A program made the translations under genes and the position numbers. Positions 7,424-17,165 of a stretch of 64,000 nt of DNA are shown here, piece after piece (positions within the stretch are counted from its first letter, which is position 1; each line of letters begins with the position of its first letter). The notes below the pieces were generated by a model. It was not told the origin of the DNA, made no database searches, and worked only from the letters and a program-made list of their open reading frames with translations. The stretch is from the NCBI RefSeq assembly GCF_000185965.1, contig NC_014924.1:3100001-3164000 (forward strand). Direction: 5' to 3'. Source of the stretch: Pseudoxanthomonas suwonensis 11-1. GTDB lineage: Bacteria > Pseudomonadota > Gammaproteobacteria > Xanthomonadales > Xanthomonadaceae.

Positions 7424-9828
7424 GCCGCGCTGTACCCGGCCAGCGGCAGCTCCACCCGCACGCGGTAGCTGCGACCGGACTCGACCGGCTGCAGCAGGCC
7501 ATCGGCAAGCAGCTCGCCATCCACGTGCACGCGCATCGCCTGCACGCCCGCCACGCGCTCGACCTCCAGCTCGACCTGTGCGCCGCGGAACCGCCGCGAT
7601 GCCCTGGCGGAGTTCCAGTGCGAGGGCAGCTGCGGCGCGATCCGCAGGGCTTGGCCTTCGCCACGCAGGCCGAACAGGTCCTCGACCAGGCAGCGGTACA
7701 GCCAGGCCGCGGTGCCGGTGTTGAACAGCTGGCTGGAGCGGCCGGCGGTGCGCGGGTGCAGGCGCCACGCGCCGCGGTAGTAGTTGGGCACGAACACCGG
7801 CAGCTGGCCGCGCTGCAGGCAGTCCTGCGGATCGGGTCCCGGCAGCATCGCCCGCAGCACCTGCCAGGCGCGGTCGCTCTCGCCCGCGCGGTAGAGCGCG
7901 TGCAGGTAGAACGCGGCGGCGTGGTTGTACACCGCGCCATTCTCGGCCGAACCGGGGAACTTCTGGGTCAGCCGTCCCACGTCCTCGCGCATGCCGGTGT
8001 ACGGCGGATCCAGCATCGCCGCGCCGTAGGGCGAGACCAGCTGGTCGTCCACCGCGTGCAGCAGCTTCGAGCGCCGCGCCTCGTCGGCGGCACCACTGAG
8101 CATCGCCCAGCTCTGCGGGTTGAGGTAGATGCGCCCTTCGCTGTCGGCGCGCACGCCGAACACCACGCCGTCGTCGGTGATGCCGCGGCCGTACCAGTCG
8201 CCGTCCCACAGGTGCTGGTTGACCGCTTCGTTGAACGCGTCGGCACCCTCGCGGAACGCCGCATCCGGACGGCCGCGGCGCGCGCTGATGTCGGCCCACA
8301 GGCGCAGCGCGTGCGCGGTGGCCAGCGACAGCCAGCCGGACACGCCGCGGCCCTTCCAGCCGACCATGTTCATCGGGTCGCACCAGTCGCCCTGGGCGAT
8401 GTAGCTGAGCCCGCGTTCGTCGCGCTGCGCCAGCAGCCAGTGCATGGCGCGGTCCACGCGCTCGGCCACGGTAGCGCTGTGGCCGTCGCTGCCGGCCACG
8501 ACCTCATCGAGGATGGCGTCGTCGCCGGTCTCGTCCAGGTAGGCCTGCAGGCATACCGGCAGCCACACGCAGTGGTCGGTATGCGGCACCTGGTTGATGT
8601 ACTTCAGCTCCGCGCCGTCCACCAGCAGGATGCCGTCGGGCATGGCCCCGTCGGCGGCCTGCTGCGACAGCGCGTGCAGGAACGAGGCACGCGCGGTGGA
8701 CGGCCGCAGGTAGGCCATGCCCATGTGGTCCTGCAGGAAGTTGCGCGTCTGCGGATCGGTGGTCAGGCGGTTGGAGTCGCCGTGGTAGTAGACCTGGCGC
8801 GGCAGCCAGCGGTTGGTGAAGTGGTCCAGCCAGGCATCTGGCGACTCGATCCGCACGCAGCCGGCGCCCTCCCCGAGGTAGCGCGCGGTCGCGGCTTCGG
8901 CCGCGGCGAAACCTTCGGCGGACAGGTGGCGTCCGCGCAGTTCGCGCACCTCGGCCTCGTCATGCGCCGGTCCGAACAGGAAACGCAATTCCTCTTCCTG
9001 GTCGGCTTCCAGCACCAGCCGGTACTGCAGGGCCGTGGTCGGGGTTTCGTACAGCGCATCGCCACAGGCCAGGGTCTCGCGCCTGACCACCGAATCGGGC
9101 GCGTGCAGGCCACCCTCGCCCTCGAACGCGGACTGGTTGGCCTCCCATGCATCGGGCGCGCGCTCGTGCAGCAGCACGGTCAGGTCCTTGAAGTCGCGCT
9201 GGCGGAACCAGTCGGCGACCTTCTGGTACGGGGTGACGCTGCTGCAGACGATGCCGCCCAGCTCCGGGCTGTAGCGCCCGGCCTGGTTCATCCATGACAT
9301 GTAGCCGACCGGGAAATACGGGTAGACGCTGATCCGGCGCCTGCGCCCGGACACGTTGCGCACGCGCACGCTCCACAGCTCGGCCACGTCCTCGGCCGCC
9401 AGGCGCACGCGCATTTCCAGCTCGATGCCATGGCAATGCACCGTCCAGGCCACGTCGCCGGCGCCCACCGAGAACGCGAACTCGTCCGGCACCCGGTTGA
9501 CCGGTGCATGCGGCGCCGAGAACAGGCTGCCGCTGTCCTCGTCGCGGACATAGACGAAGCGGCCGGGATGGTGCGCGTAGTACGGCTGCTCCGGCTGCAT
9601 GAAGGTCCTGGCCTCGAGTGTCGGCGCGTGCGCGTACTTGGCCGGCTCCGGCTGCATGAACTGCGCGGTGGCATAGCCGCGGCAGTTGAGCTGCAGCAGC
9701 ATCTTGCGGTTCCACAGGAAGGTCGACGCCTGCGGCATCGCCGTCGGGCTGGCCAGCACGAAGCGCCGGCCCTGGTCCACGAATGCGCCCACCCCGGGCA
9801 CGCTGTCCCTGTTCTCCACGCCGCTCAT
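7420..9828 (-). CDS. GH94 phosphorylase, probable cellobionic acid phosphorylase
   Basis: GH94 enzymes cleave beta-glucosides with inorganic phosphate, releasing alpha-glucose 1-phosphate. The 802-residue product lacks a signal peptide and is cytoplasmic. The conserved catalytic region is [11 protein letters not shown] (480-490), where Asp484 aligns with the general acid of the DWND motif. Phosphate-pocket motifs of the family are nearby ([10 protein letters not shown] 415-424; [18 protein letters not shown] near 640). An internal repeat, FMQPE-x3-YAH, occurs twice between 57 and 86. Cellobiose and chitobiose phosphorylases carry DWND; the DWCDPMN form together with the coupled gluconokinase favours cellobionate (glucosyl-gluconate) as substrate. 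Start and stop each overlap the neighbouring genes by four bases. Cellobiose or laminaribiose phosphorylase activity is not excluded. Confidence 0.85.
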   Translation of the reverse strand: MSGVENRDSVPGVGAFVDQGRRFVLASPTAMPQASTFLWNRKMLLQLNCRGYATAQFMQPEPAKYAHAPTLEARTFMQPEQPYYAHHPGRFVYVRDEDSGSLFSAPHAPVNRVPDEFAFSVGAGDVAWTVHCHGIELEMRVRLAAEDVAELWSVRVRNVSGRRRRISVYPYFPVGYMSWMNQAGRYSPELGGIVCSSVTPYQKVADWFRQRDFKDLTVLLHERAPDAWEANQSAFEGEGGLHAPDSVVRRETLACGDALYETPTTALQYRLVLEADQEEELRFLFGPAHDEAEVRELRGRHLSAEGFAAAEAATARYLGEGAGCVRIESPDAWLDHFTNRWLPRQVYYHGDSNRLTTDPQTRNFLQDHMGMAYLRPSTARASFLHALSQQAADGAMPDGILLVDGAELKYINQVPHTDHCVWLPVCLQAYLDETGDDAILDEVVAGSDGHSATVAERVDRAMHWLLAQRDERGLSYIAQGDWCDPMNMVGWKGRGVSGWLSLATAHALRLWADISARRGRPDAAFREGADAFNEAVNQHLWDGDWYGRGITDDGVVFGVRADSEGRIYLNPQSWAMLSGAADEARRSKLLHAVDDQLVSPYGAAMLDPPYTGMREDVGRLTQKFPGSAENGAVYNHAAAFYLHALYRAGESDRAWQVLRAMLPGPDPQDCLQRGQLPVFVPNYYRGAWRLHPRTAGRSSQLFNTGTAAWLYRCLVEDLFGLRGEGQALRIAPQLPSHWNSARASRRFRGAQVELEVERVAGVQAMRVHVDGELLADGLLQPVESGRSYRVRVELPLAGYSAA

Positions 9829-11222
9829 GCCTGTGCTTCCCGCCTCGCCTCGAGTTCAACCTGGATGCGCGCCAGTTCCTGCGCGTCCAGCGGATAGAAA
9901 TGCATCACCCACGCCGCGACCAGCGCCACCACGCCCGGGATCACCGTCAGCAGCAGGGCGATGCCCAGGCGCGACGCGTCGGACTGCGCCTGGTTGGCGA
10001 CATAGCCCATCGCCGCCAGGGTCCAGGCGATGCCGGCCGAGGCCATCGCGCCGCCCATCTTCTGCGAGAAGGCGGCGGCGGCGAAGGTCATCGCGGTGGC
10101 GCGGCGGCCGGTCTTCCACTCGGTGTAGTCGGCGCAGTCGGCGTACATGGAGAAGGCCAACGGCGACTTCGGGCCCAGCAGCAGGCCGACCAGGGTGTTG
10201 AGCCCCAGCATCACCCACACCTGCTCCGGCGGGACGAAATACATCGCGCAGCTGAGCACGCCCACGGCGGCCATCAGCAGCATCAGCAGGCTCCGCTTGT
10301 CGATGAAGCGGGTCATCAGCGGGGTCAGGGCCGCGCCCACCGCCAGCGCGACCGAGTAGGCACCGAGGAACAGGCCGGTCAGCTCCGGGCGCTCGACGTG
10401 GTACTTGAGGTAGTACACCAGCGAACCGCTGCGCATGACGATGGTGATCATGATCACCAGGGCCAGCACGAACAGGACCAGCCACGGGCGGTTGCCCAGC
10501 AGGTCCATGATGTCCTGGCGCACCGCGCTCTGCTGCTGGGGCGGTGGCTGGATGCGCTCGCGGGTGCTGGCGAAGACGGTGGCGAAGCAGGCGATGGCGA
10601 CAAGGCCGTACAGGCCCATGGTCAATTGCCAGCCCAGCTGTTCGTCGCCGCGCCCCAGCCACTGCACCAGGTCCAGGGTGAAGTAGTTGACCGCGGTGGT
10701 GCCGGCGAAGGCGGCGATGAAGCGGAAGCTGATCAGGGTCGTGCGCTGCTGGCTGTCGGCGGTCATCACCCCCGACAGCGCCGAGTACGGCATCGCCAGT
10801 ACGGTGTAGGCGATCATCAGCAGGGTGAAGCTGGCATACGCCCACAGCAGGCGCCCGCCGCCGTCGAGGTCCGGCACGGTCCAGGTCAGGACTCCCATCA
10901 CCGCCAGCGGCAGCGCGCCGTAGAGCATGTACGGGCGGAAGCGGCCGAAGCGGGTGCGGGTGCGGTCGGCGATCGCGCCCATCAGCGGATCGGTGATCGC
11001 GTCCACCAGCCGGGTGACCAGCATCATCGTGCCCACCGCCGCGGCCGCCAGGCCCATCACGTCGGTGTAGAAGATCAGCAGGAAGGCCGAGATGTTGGCC
11101 CAGTAAAGGTTGAAGCCGAAATCACCGATGCCGTAGCCGGCCTTCTCGCGGAACGAAAGGCGGGCGGACGGATCTGGCGCGGGCGCTCGCGCGGCCCCGG
11201 CCACGTTCTGGTCGTGCTGCAT
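9825..11222 (-). CDS. MFS sugar symporter, GPH (glycoside-pentoside-hexuronide) family
   Basis: A 465-residue inner-membrane cation symporter with about twelve helices. The signature after helix 2, [15 protein letters not shown], and the mid-protein sequence [19 protein letters not shown] are diagnostic of the GPH family (MelB, XynP, YicJ). It is the first gene of the transporter-GH94-gluconokinase operon and so is expected to import a glucoside such as cellobionic acid or cello-oligosaccharide. The stop overlaps the GH94 start by four bases. A LacI-type palindrome stands 45 bases upstream of its ATG. A second GPH gene at 58256-59734 is a paralogue in a different sugar locus. Confidence 0.92.
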   Translation of the reverse strand: MQHDQNVAGAARAPAPDPSARLSFREKAGYGIGDFGFNLYWANISAFLLIFYTDVMGLAAAAVGTMMLVTRLVDAITDPLMGAIADRTRTRFGRFRPYMLYGALPLAVMGVLTWTVPDLDGGGRLLWAYASFTLLMIAYTVLAMPYSALSGVMTADSQQRTTLISFRFIAAFAGTTAVNYFTLDLVQWLGRGDEQLGWQLTMGLYGLVAIACFATVFASTRERIQPPPQQQSAVRQDIMDLLGNRPWLVLFVLALVIMITIVMRSGSLVYYLKYHVERPELTGLFLGAYSVALAVGAALTPLMTRFIDKRSLLMLLMAAVGVLSCAMYFVPPEQVWVMLGLNTLVGLLLGPKSPLAFSMYADCADYTEWKTGRRATAMTFAAAAFSQKMGGAMASAGIAWTLAAMGYVANQAQSDASRLGIALLLTVIPGVVALVAAWVMHFYPLDAQELARIQVELEARREAQA

Positions 11223-11266
11223 TCCCTCTCCTGATGCAGGGACGCCTGCGGGCGTCCGGTGGCACG

Positions 11267-11280
11267 TGACAGCGTTGTCA
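11267..11280. promoter_or_regulatory. LacI-family-type operator palindrome
   Basis: TGACAGCGTTGTCA is a perfect inverted repeat (TGACA-GCGT-TGTCA) with the central CG typical of LacI/GalR operators. It lies in the 142-base divergent region, 45 bases upstream of the GPH transporter start and 85 bases upstream of the hybrid kinase start, so it could control either or both. No LacI gene is present in this window. Confidence 0.6.
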
Positions 11281-11364
11281 GCTTGCTTGGAACCCGGCGC
11301 CCGCGCAAGCGCCGCACCATGCGCCGCAGTACACTCGGCGACCGGGTGAGGGGAGGCGATCGGG

Positions 11365-14300
11365 TTGGTCTCGAGCTGGATCCTGCTGCTGGTTTCCGTC
11401 GGCTACGCCGCGCTGCTGTTCACGGTGGCGTGGTGGGGCGACCGCCGGCCCATGTATCCCAACCGCCCGTGGCTGCGGCCGGTGGTGTACAGCCTTGCGC
11501 TGGCGGTCTACTGCTCGTCGTGGACCTTCTACGGCGCGGTCGGCAGCGCGGTGCGCAACGGCATCGGCTACCTGCCGATCTACCTGGGCCCGATCCTGCT
11601 GATGCTGTTCGGCTGGCGCATCATCGAGCGCCTGGCGCTGATCGCGCGCAGCCAGAACGTGGTCTCCATCGCCGACTTCATGTCCGCCCGCTACGGCCGC
11701 TCGCGGCGGCTGGCGGCGCTGGTGGCGGTGATCGCCCTGGTCGGCATCATTCCCTACGTGGCCCTGCAGTACAAAGCCGTGGCGATGAGCCTGGCGGTGC
11801 TCTCCGGGCAGCATGTCGAGCAGGCCGCGGTCGCCACCGACCCGGCGCTGTACGTGGCCCTGCTGATGGCGCTGTTCGCGGCGCTGTTCGGTACCCGCCA
11901 GGTCGATGCCACCGAGCACCACCACGGCATGATGCTGGCGATCTCGCTCGAGTCGCTGGTCAAGCTGGTGGCGCTGATCGCGGTGGGCGTGTTCGCCTGG
12001 GCGTGGCTGCGCGGCAACGAGATGCGCGTGACCGGTGCCGCGCGCGAGATGTTCCTGCATGCGCCGCCGATGGGCTTCGTGGCCCAGACCCTGCTGAGCT
12101 TCCTGGCGATCGTCTGCCTGCCGCGCCAGTTCCAGGTGGCGGTGGTCGAATGCGGCGACGTCGGCGACATCCGCCGCTCGCGCTGGATGTTCGGCGGCTA
12201 CCTGATGATCGTCACCCTGATGGTGATCCCGATCGCCACCGCGGGCCTGTCGCTGTTCGGCGGCGATCCGCGGGTGGCCAGCGACACCTTCGTGCTGGCC
12301 CTGCCGCTGGCCGAGGGCAACAGCGCGCTGGCGCTGGCCGCCTACGTCGGCGGCTTCTCCGCGGCTACCGGCATGGTGATCGTGGCCAGCATCGCGCTGG
12401 CGACCATGGTCTCCAACGACCTGGTGATGCCTGTGCTGCTGCGCGGCGGCTGGGGCGAGCGCCACGCCGCCGCGGACGTGGCCTCGCTGGTGCTGTGGGT
12501 GCGCCGCCTGGCGATCCTGATGCTGTCGCTGTGCGCCTACGCCTACTACCGCTGGATCGGCGGCGACACCGCGCTGGCCGCCTATGGCGTGATGGCCTTC
12601 GCCGCGGTGGCGCAGTTCGCGCCCGGGCTGATCGGCGGCCTGTACTGGCGTGGCGCCAGCCGCCGCGGCGTGGAGTTCGGCCTGGTCGTCGGCTTCGCCA
12701 CCTGGATCTACACCCTGCTGCTGCCGGCGCTGTCGCGCTCGGGGCTGTTCGATGGCGGGTGGATGGAGACCGGTCCCTTCGACCTGTACTGGCTGCGCCC
12801 GCAGCAGCTGTTCGGCCTCAGCGGCTGGGACGCGCTGACCCACGGTACCTTCTGGTCGCTGCTGCTCAATGCCGGCGTGATGATGGTGGTTTCGGCGCGC
12901 TGGCGTCCCAGCGTCGACGAGCGCCTGCGCATCGCTCCCTTCCTCGACCCGTATGCGGAGCGGCAGACGCTGTCGCGCAGCGAATGGTCCGGCAATGTCA
13001 GCGTCGGCGACCTGCTGAGCCTGGCCAAGCGCATCGTCGGCGAGCGCCACGCCCGCCGCGCCTTCGCCGAGCAGGCGCACGACCTCGGCGGCGAGCTGCA
13101 GCCCACCAGTGCCGCCGACCGCGCCTGGATCCAGTTCACCGAGCGCCTGCTGGCCGCCTCCATCGGCGCGGCCTCGGCGCGCCTGGTGCTGACCTCCGTG
13201 CTGCGCGGCTCGGGCATGCACCTGGACGAGGTGATGGCGCTGCTGGACGAAGCCGGCCAGGAGCTGCGCTTCAACCGCGAGATCCTCTCCACCACCCTGG
13301 AGAACATCAGCGCCGGGGTCAGCGTGGTCGACCCGGAGATGCGCCTGGTCGCCTGGAACCGGCGCTACCAGCAGATGTTCGGCTACCCCGCCGGCATGCT
13401 CTACGTCGGCCGCCCGGTGGCCGACCTGATCCGCTACAACGCCGAGCGCGGCGAGCTGGGCGAAGGCAGCATCGAGCAGCACGTGCGCAAGCGCATCGAG
13501 CACATGCGTGCCGGCACCCCGCACGTGTTCGAGCGCGTGCGCGCCGACGGCACGGTGGTCGAGATGCGCGGCCAGGCCCTGCCCGGCGGCGGCTACGTCA
13601 CCAGCTACAACGACATCACCGCCTACAAGCACGCCGAGCAGGCGCTGCGCGAGGCCAACGAGAACCTGGAACAGCGCGTGGCCGAGCGCACCCGCGAGGC
13701 CGAGGAGGCGCAGCAGTCGCGCACCCGCTTCCTGGCCGCGATCAGCCACGACGTGCTGCAGCCGCTCAACGCCGCGCGCCTGTTCGCCTCGGCCCTGCGC
13801 GAGGGCGGCCAGGACGCGGCCGAGCAGCGCCACCTGGCCGAGCGCGTGGATGCGTCCCTGCGCGCGGCCGAGGAACTGCTCGATGGCCTGCTCGACGTCT
13901 CGCGCCTGGACACCGGCGCCCTGCAGGCGGAGATCTCCACCTTCGACGCCGGCGAACTGCTGCGCGAGCTCGCCGCGCAGTACGCACCGGTCGCCGCCGG
14001 CCGCAGCCTGGACCTGCGGGTGCACGCCCGCCACTGCCCGGTGCGCAGCGACCGCCGCCTGCTGCGCCGCGTGCTGCAGAACTTCCTGGCCAACGCCCTG
14101 CGCTACACCCGCCAGGGCCGGATCGTGCTGGGCATGCGCGTGCACGACCAGACCGTGTACCTGCAGGTGTGGGATACCGGCCCCGGCATCCCGCCGCAGC
14201 ACATGCGCCAGATCTACGAAGAGTTCCAGCGCTACCAGCAGCCATTCGACTGGGGCGAGCGCGGCCTCGGCCTGGGCCTGTCGATCTGCCAGCGCATCTC

Positions 14301-14811
14301 GCGCCTGCTGGACCATGGCCTGGATGCGCGCAGCAAGGTCGGCCGCGGCAGCATGTTCTCGATCGCCGTGCCGCGCAGCGCCCAGCCCGCGACCACGCCG
14401 GCCCCGGCGATCATGCTGCCCGGCGACAACACCCTCGCCGGCCTGCGCGTGCTGTGCCTGGACAACGACCGCGAGATCCTCGACGGCATGCGCCTGCTGC
14501 TGGCGCGCTGGCAGGCGGTCGCGATCCCGGCCGCCACCGTGGACGAGGCACTGGAGCGGATGGCCGACAGCGCGCCGCAGGCGATGCTGGTGGACTACCA
14601 CCTGCACGACCGCCTCGATGGCCTCGACGCGCTGGACGCGCTGCGTGCCGCCGGCGGCGCCATCCCCGGCGCCCTGCTGACCGCCGACGGCCGCGACGAG
14701 CTCAAGCGCCAGGCCCGCATGCGCGGCTACCGGCTGCTGACCAAGCCGGTGAAACCCGCCTCGCTGCGCGCCTGGCTGGCGGCACAGGTACCGGCCCCGG
14801 CACGGGTGTGA
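11365..14811 (+). CDS. SSF-transporter-fused PAS hybrid sensor histidine kinase
   Basis: A 1148-residue membrane sensor. The N-terminal ~500 residues form a sodium:solute symporter (SLC5/SSF) module with about 13 helices, for example SQNVVSIADFMSARYGRSRR. It is followed by a linker, a PAS domain (about 640-760, LENISAGVSVVDPEMRLVAW), a short coiled coil, a HisKA domain with phospho-acceptor His795 (ISHDVLQPLN), an ATPase domain and a C-terminal receiver with Asp1077. The architecture resembles CbrA of Pseudomonas but with a fused receiver and no CbrB partner next to it. The start is TTG at 11365, supported by GGGGAGG just upstream. It is divergent from the cellobionate-type operon, and the ligand is unknown. 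Confidence 0.9.
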   Translation: MVSSWILLLVSVGYAALLFTVAWWGDRRPMYPNRPWLRPVVYSLALAVYCSSWTFYGAVGSAVRNGIGYLPIYLGPILLMLFGWRIIERLALIARSQNVVSIADFMSARYGRSRRLAALVAVIALVGIIPYVALQYKAVAMSLAVLSGQHVEQAAVATDPALYVALLMALFAALFGTRQVDATEHHHGMMLAISLESLVKLVALIAVGVFAWAWLRGNEMRVTGAAREMFLHAPPMGFVAQTLLSFLAIVCLPRQFQVAVVECGDVGDIRRSRWMFGGYLMIVTLMVIPIATAGLSLFGGDPRVASDTFVLALPLAEGNSALALAAYVGGFSAATGMVIVASIALATMVSNDLVMPVLLRGGWGERHAAADVASLVLWVRRLAILMLSLCAYAYYRWIGGDTALAAYGVMAFAAVAQFAPGLIGGLYWRGASRRGVEFGLVVGFATWIYTLLLPALSRSGLFDGGWMETGPFDLYWLRPQQLFGLSGWDALTHGTFWSLLLNAGVMMVVSARWRPSVDERLRIAPFLDPYAERQTLSRSEWSGNVSVGDLLSLAKRIVGERHARRAFAEQAHDLGGELQPTSAADRAWIQFTERLLAASIGAASARLVLTSVLRGSGMHLDEVMALLDEAGQELRFNREILSTTLENISAGVSVVDPEMRLVAWNRRYQQMFGYPAGMLYVGRPVADLIRYNAERGELGEGSIEQHVRKRIEHMRAGTPHVFERVRADGTVVEMRGQALPGGGYVTSYNDITAYKHAEQALREANENLEQRVAERTREAEEAQQSRTRFLAAISHDVLQPLNAARLFASALREGGQDAAEQRHLAERVDASLRAAEELLDGLLDVSRLDTGALQAEISTFDAGELLRELAAQYAPVAAGRSLDLRVHARHCPVRSDRRLLRRVLQNFLANALRYTRQGRIVLGMRVHDQTVYLQVWDTGPGIPPQHMRQIYEEFQRYQQPFDWGERGLGLGLSICQRISRLLDHGLDARSKVGRGSMFSIAVPRSAQPATTPAPAIMLPGDNTLAGLRVLCLDNDREILDGMRLLLARWQAVAIPAATVDEALERMADSAPQAMLVDYHLHDRLDGLDALDALRAAGGAIPGALLTADGRDELKRQARMRGYRLLTKPVKPASLRAWLAAQVPAPARV

Positions 14812-14845
14812 ACCGGGCGCACGGATCGGCAACGGCCGGGTTGAT

Positions 14846-14875
14846 GCGGCCACGGCGCTGGCTTACCGTGGCCGC
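14846..14875 (+). other. Hairpin between the hybrid kinase and copL
   Basis: GCGGCCACGG (14846-14855) pairs perfectly with CCGTGGCCGC (14866-14875) around a ten-base loop. No T-run follows, so it is not a classical terminator. It ends 18 bases before copL and could be part of the copL leader or slow transcription out of the kinase gene. Confidence 0.4.
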
Positions 14876-14893
14876 GTTCCCGACCGCACGTCC

Positions 14894-15298
14894 ATGACCG
14901 GCTTCCTGCACCGCCTCTCGATCCTGCTGCTCGCCCTGTCCCTGGTGACGGGTGGGCTGGCTGCGCAGGCGATACATGCACCCGCCGACGTGGTTGCCTC
15001 ACCGGCGCAGGCAGCGGAGGTGGATACCTCTACAACGCACGGCTGCCACGACGACCCGGTGGGCGCCGCGGATACGGGACACGCGCTGGCTGGATCGCCG
15101 ATGGACTGCTGCGACCACCATGGTCCGGGGGACACCGCTGGCTGCGCCCTGGCCTGTGCCGGTTCCCTGGCTGCGGTCGTCACCGCACCGCTCCAGGCTA
15201 CCGCCGCCGTGTACCCGCACATCGCGCCGCCCGCCGCACCCGCGCGTAGGGATCCGGAGTACACGCCGACGCCACCGCGACGGCCTCCCATCGCCTGA
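14894..15298 (+). CDS. copL: CopL-like metal-binding regulatory protein
   Basis: In Xanthomonas, CopL is the small protein upstream of copAB that is needed for copper-induced expression. This 134-residue product has an N-terminal hydrophobic signal (about 5-27, LHRLSILLLALSLVTGGLAA) and then a His/Cys-rich body with candidate copper ligands: THGCHDD, DCCDHHGP and a CALAC pair. A proline-rich C terminus (TPTPPRRPPIA) ends the protein. Similarity to known CopL is by layout and position and not by an extended motif. copA starts 79 bases later on the same strand. Ribosome binding upstream is weak, so the start has some uncertainty. Confidence 0.8.
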   Translation: MTGFLHRLSILLLALSLVTGGLAAQAIHAPADVVASPAQAAEVDTSTTHGCHDDPVGAADTGHALAGSPMDCCDHHGPGDTAGCALACAGSLAAVVTAPLQATAAVYPHIAPPAAPARRDPEYTPTPPRRPPIA

Positions 15299-15377
15299 GC
15301 CACGCCGAGCGAAACCGCGCGACCGCAGCGTGCGTCGCGCCTCCCCTGCGTGCGCCACCGGCGCCCCGACCGGATCC

Positions 15378-17165
15378 ATGAACATGCCCGTTTCCCGGGA
15401 GCTTCCTCCTGTCCTGCCGGCCTCGCCGGCACGCCGCCGCTTCGTCCAGGGCCTGGCCCTGGCCGGCGTGGCCGGCAGCGGCCTGCTGCGCGCGCCCGCG
15501 CAGGCCATGACCCCGGCCACCCTCAGTGGTCGCGAGTTCGACCTTGCCATCGGCCCGGCCATGCTCGACATCACCGGCCGTCCGCGTCCTGCCGTGGCGG
15601 TCAACGGCTCGGTGCCGGCACCGCTGCTGCGCTGGCGCGAGGGCGACACCGTCAGCGTCCGCGTCAGCAACCACCTGCCAGATGCGCCCAGCTCCATCCA
15701 CTGGCATGGCCTGCTGCTGCCGGCCAACATGGACGGGGTACCCGGCATGAGCTTCGACGGCATCGCCCCGGGCGAGAGCTGGCTCTACCGCTTCACCCTC
15801 AGACAGTCCGGCACGTACTGGTACCACAGCCATTCCCTGTTCCAGGAGCAGGCCGGCCTGTACGGGCCAATCATCATCGATCCGCTGCAGCCGCCGCCCT
15901 ACCGGCATGACCGCGAGCACGTGCTGCTGCTGTCGGACTGGACCGACCTGGCGCCCGATGCGCTGTTCCGGCGGCTGAAGAAGGCGCCGACCTACGACAA
16001 CCTGTACAGGCGCACTGCCGGGGATTTCCTGCGCGATGCGCGGCGCGACGGCCTGCGCGAGACCCTCGCCGACCGGGGCATGTGGGGCCGCATGCGGATG
16101 ACGCCGACCGACCTGTCCGACGTCAACGGCAACACCTACACCTACCTGCTCAACGGCCAGCCGCCGGCGGCGAACTGGACGGGGCTGTTCCGTCCCGGCG
16201 AGAAGGTGCTGCTGCGCCTGGTCAACGCCGGCGCGATGACCTACTTCGACGTGCGCATCCCCGGCCTGAAGATGACCGTGGTCGCCGCCGACGGCCAGTA
16301 CGTGCATCCGGTGACGGTGGACGAACTGCGCATCGCCGCGGCCGAAACCTACGACGTCATCGTCGAGCCTTCGGGCCAGGATGCCTACACCATCTTCGCC
16401 CAGGACATGGGCCGCACCGGCTACGCGCGCGGCACCCTGGCCGTGCGCCATGGCCTGGCCGCGCCGGTTCCCGTACCCGATCCGCGGCCGCTGCTGACCA
16501 TGGAGGACATGGGCCATGGCAGCCATGGCGGTGGCCATTCGATGGAAGGTGGCTGCGGCGCGGCGATGATGGCCGAAGGTGGTTGTGGCGCGGTGATGCA
16601 TGCCACGCCGGCCGCGCGTGCCGGCCATGCCGCGGTCGCAGCCCATCCTGCCAGCGAGGCCCGCAATCCGCTGGTGGACATGCAGTCCTCGCCCAGTGGC
16701 CCGCGCCTGGAGGATCCGGGCATCGGCCTGCGCGACAACGGCAGGCGCGTGCTGGCATACGCCGACCTGCGCAGCCTGTTCGAGGATCCGGATGGGCGCG
16801 AACCGGGACGCGAGGTCGAGCTGCACCTGACCGGGCACATGGAGAAGTTCGCCTGGTCGTTCAATGGCGTGCCGTTTGCCTCGGCCGAACCGCTGCGCCT
16901 GAACTACGGCGAGCGCATGCGCATCGTGCTGGTGAACGACACGATGATGCAGCACCCCATCCACCTGCACGGCCTGTGGAGCGACCTCGAGGACGCCCGT
17001 GGCGAATTCCAGGTCCGCAAGCACACCGTGGACATGCCCCCCGGTACCCGCCGCAGCTACCGGGTGCGCGCGGATGCGCTGGGCCGCTGGGCCTACCACT
17101 GCCACCTGCTCTACCACATGGAGGCGGGGATGATGCGCGAGGTGCGCGTGGAGGAATCCGCATGA
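15378..17165 (+). CDS. copA: Copper resistance multicopper oxidase CopA
   Basis: A periplasmic multicopper oxidase that sequesters and oxidises copper. The 595-residue product has a twin-arginine export signal (ARRRFVQG, residues 18-25, then a hydrophobic stretch) and the copper-binding sets HWHG (108-111), WYHSHS (148-153), HPIHLHG and HCHLLYHMEAGM near the C terminus. A Met/His-rich insertion (MEDMGHGSHGGGHSMEGG, about residues 375-392, with MAEGGCGAVMH after it) is typical of CopA and probably binds extra Cu(I). The open frame extends back to 14952, but that part is the copL gene in another frame; the ATG at 15378 gives a normal Tat leader. copB begins within its stop codon (ATGA). Confidence 0.96.
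   Translation: MNMPVSRELPPVLPASPARRRFVQGLALAGVAGSGLLRAPAQAMTPATLSGREFDLAIGPAMLDITGRPRPAVAVNGSVPAPLLRWREGDTVSVRVSNHLPDAPSSIHWHGLLLPANMDGVPGMSFDGIAPGESWLYRFTLRQSGTYWYHSHSLFQEQAGLYGPIIIDPLQPPPYRHDREHVLLLSDWTDLAPDALFRRLKKAPTYDNLYRRTAGDFLRDARRDGLRETLADRGMWGRMRMTPTDLSDVNGNTYTYLLNGQPPAANWTGLFRPGEKVLLRLVNAGAMTYFDVRIPGLKMTVVAADGQYVHPVTVDELRIAAAETYDVIVEPSGQDAYTIFAQDMGRTGYARGTLAVRHGLAAPVPVPDPRPLLTMEDMGHGSHGGGHSMEGGCGAAMMAEGGCGAVMHATPAARAGHAAVAAHPASEARNPLVDMQSSPSGPRLEDPGIGLRDNGRRVLAYADLRSLFEDPDGREPGREVELHLTGHMEKFAWSFNGVPFASAEPLRLNYGERMRIVLVNDTMMQHPIHLHGLWSDLEDARGEFQVRKHTVDMPPGTRRSYRVRADALGRWAYHCHLLYHMEAGMMREVRVEESA

Noticed and set aside
7264-9297. A 677-codon plus-strand open frame opposite the GH94 gene
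   Set aside because: It has Arg/His/Val-rich shadow composition without domains; the minus strand has the GH94 catalytic motifs.
11278-14853. A 1191-codon minus-strand open frame opposite the hybrid kinase gene
   Set aside because: Its translation is low-complexity His/Gln/Arg/Ala-rich with no domains, the mirror of GC-rich codons. The plus strand encodes clear SSF, PAS, HisKA and receiver motifs.
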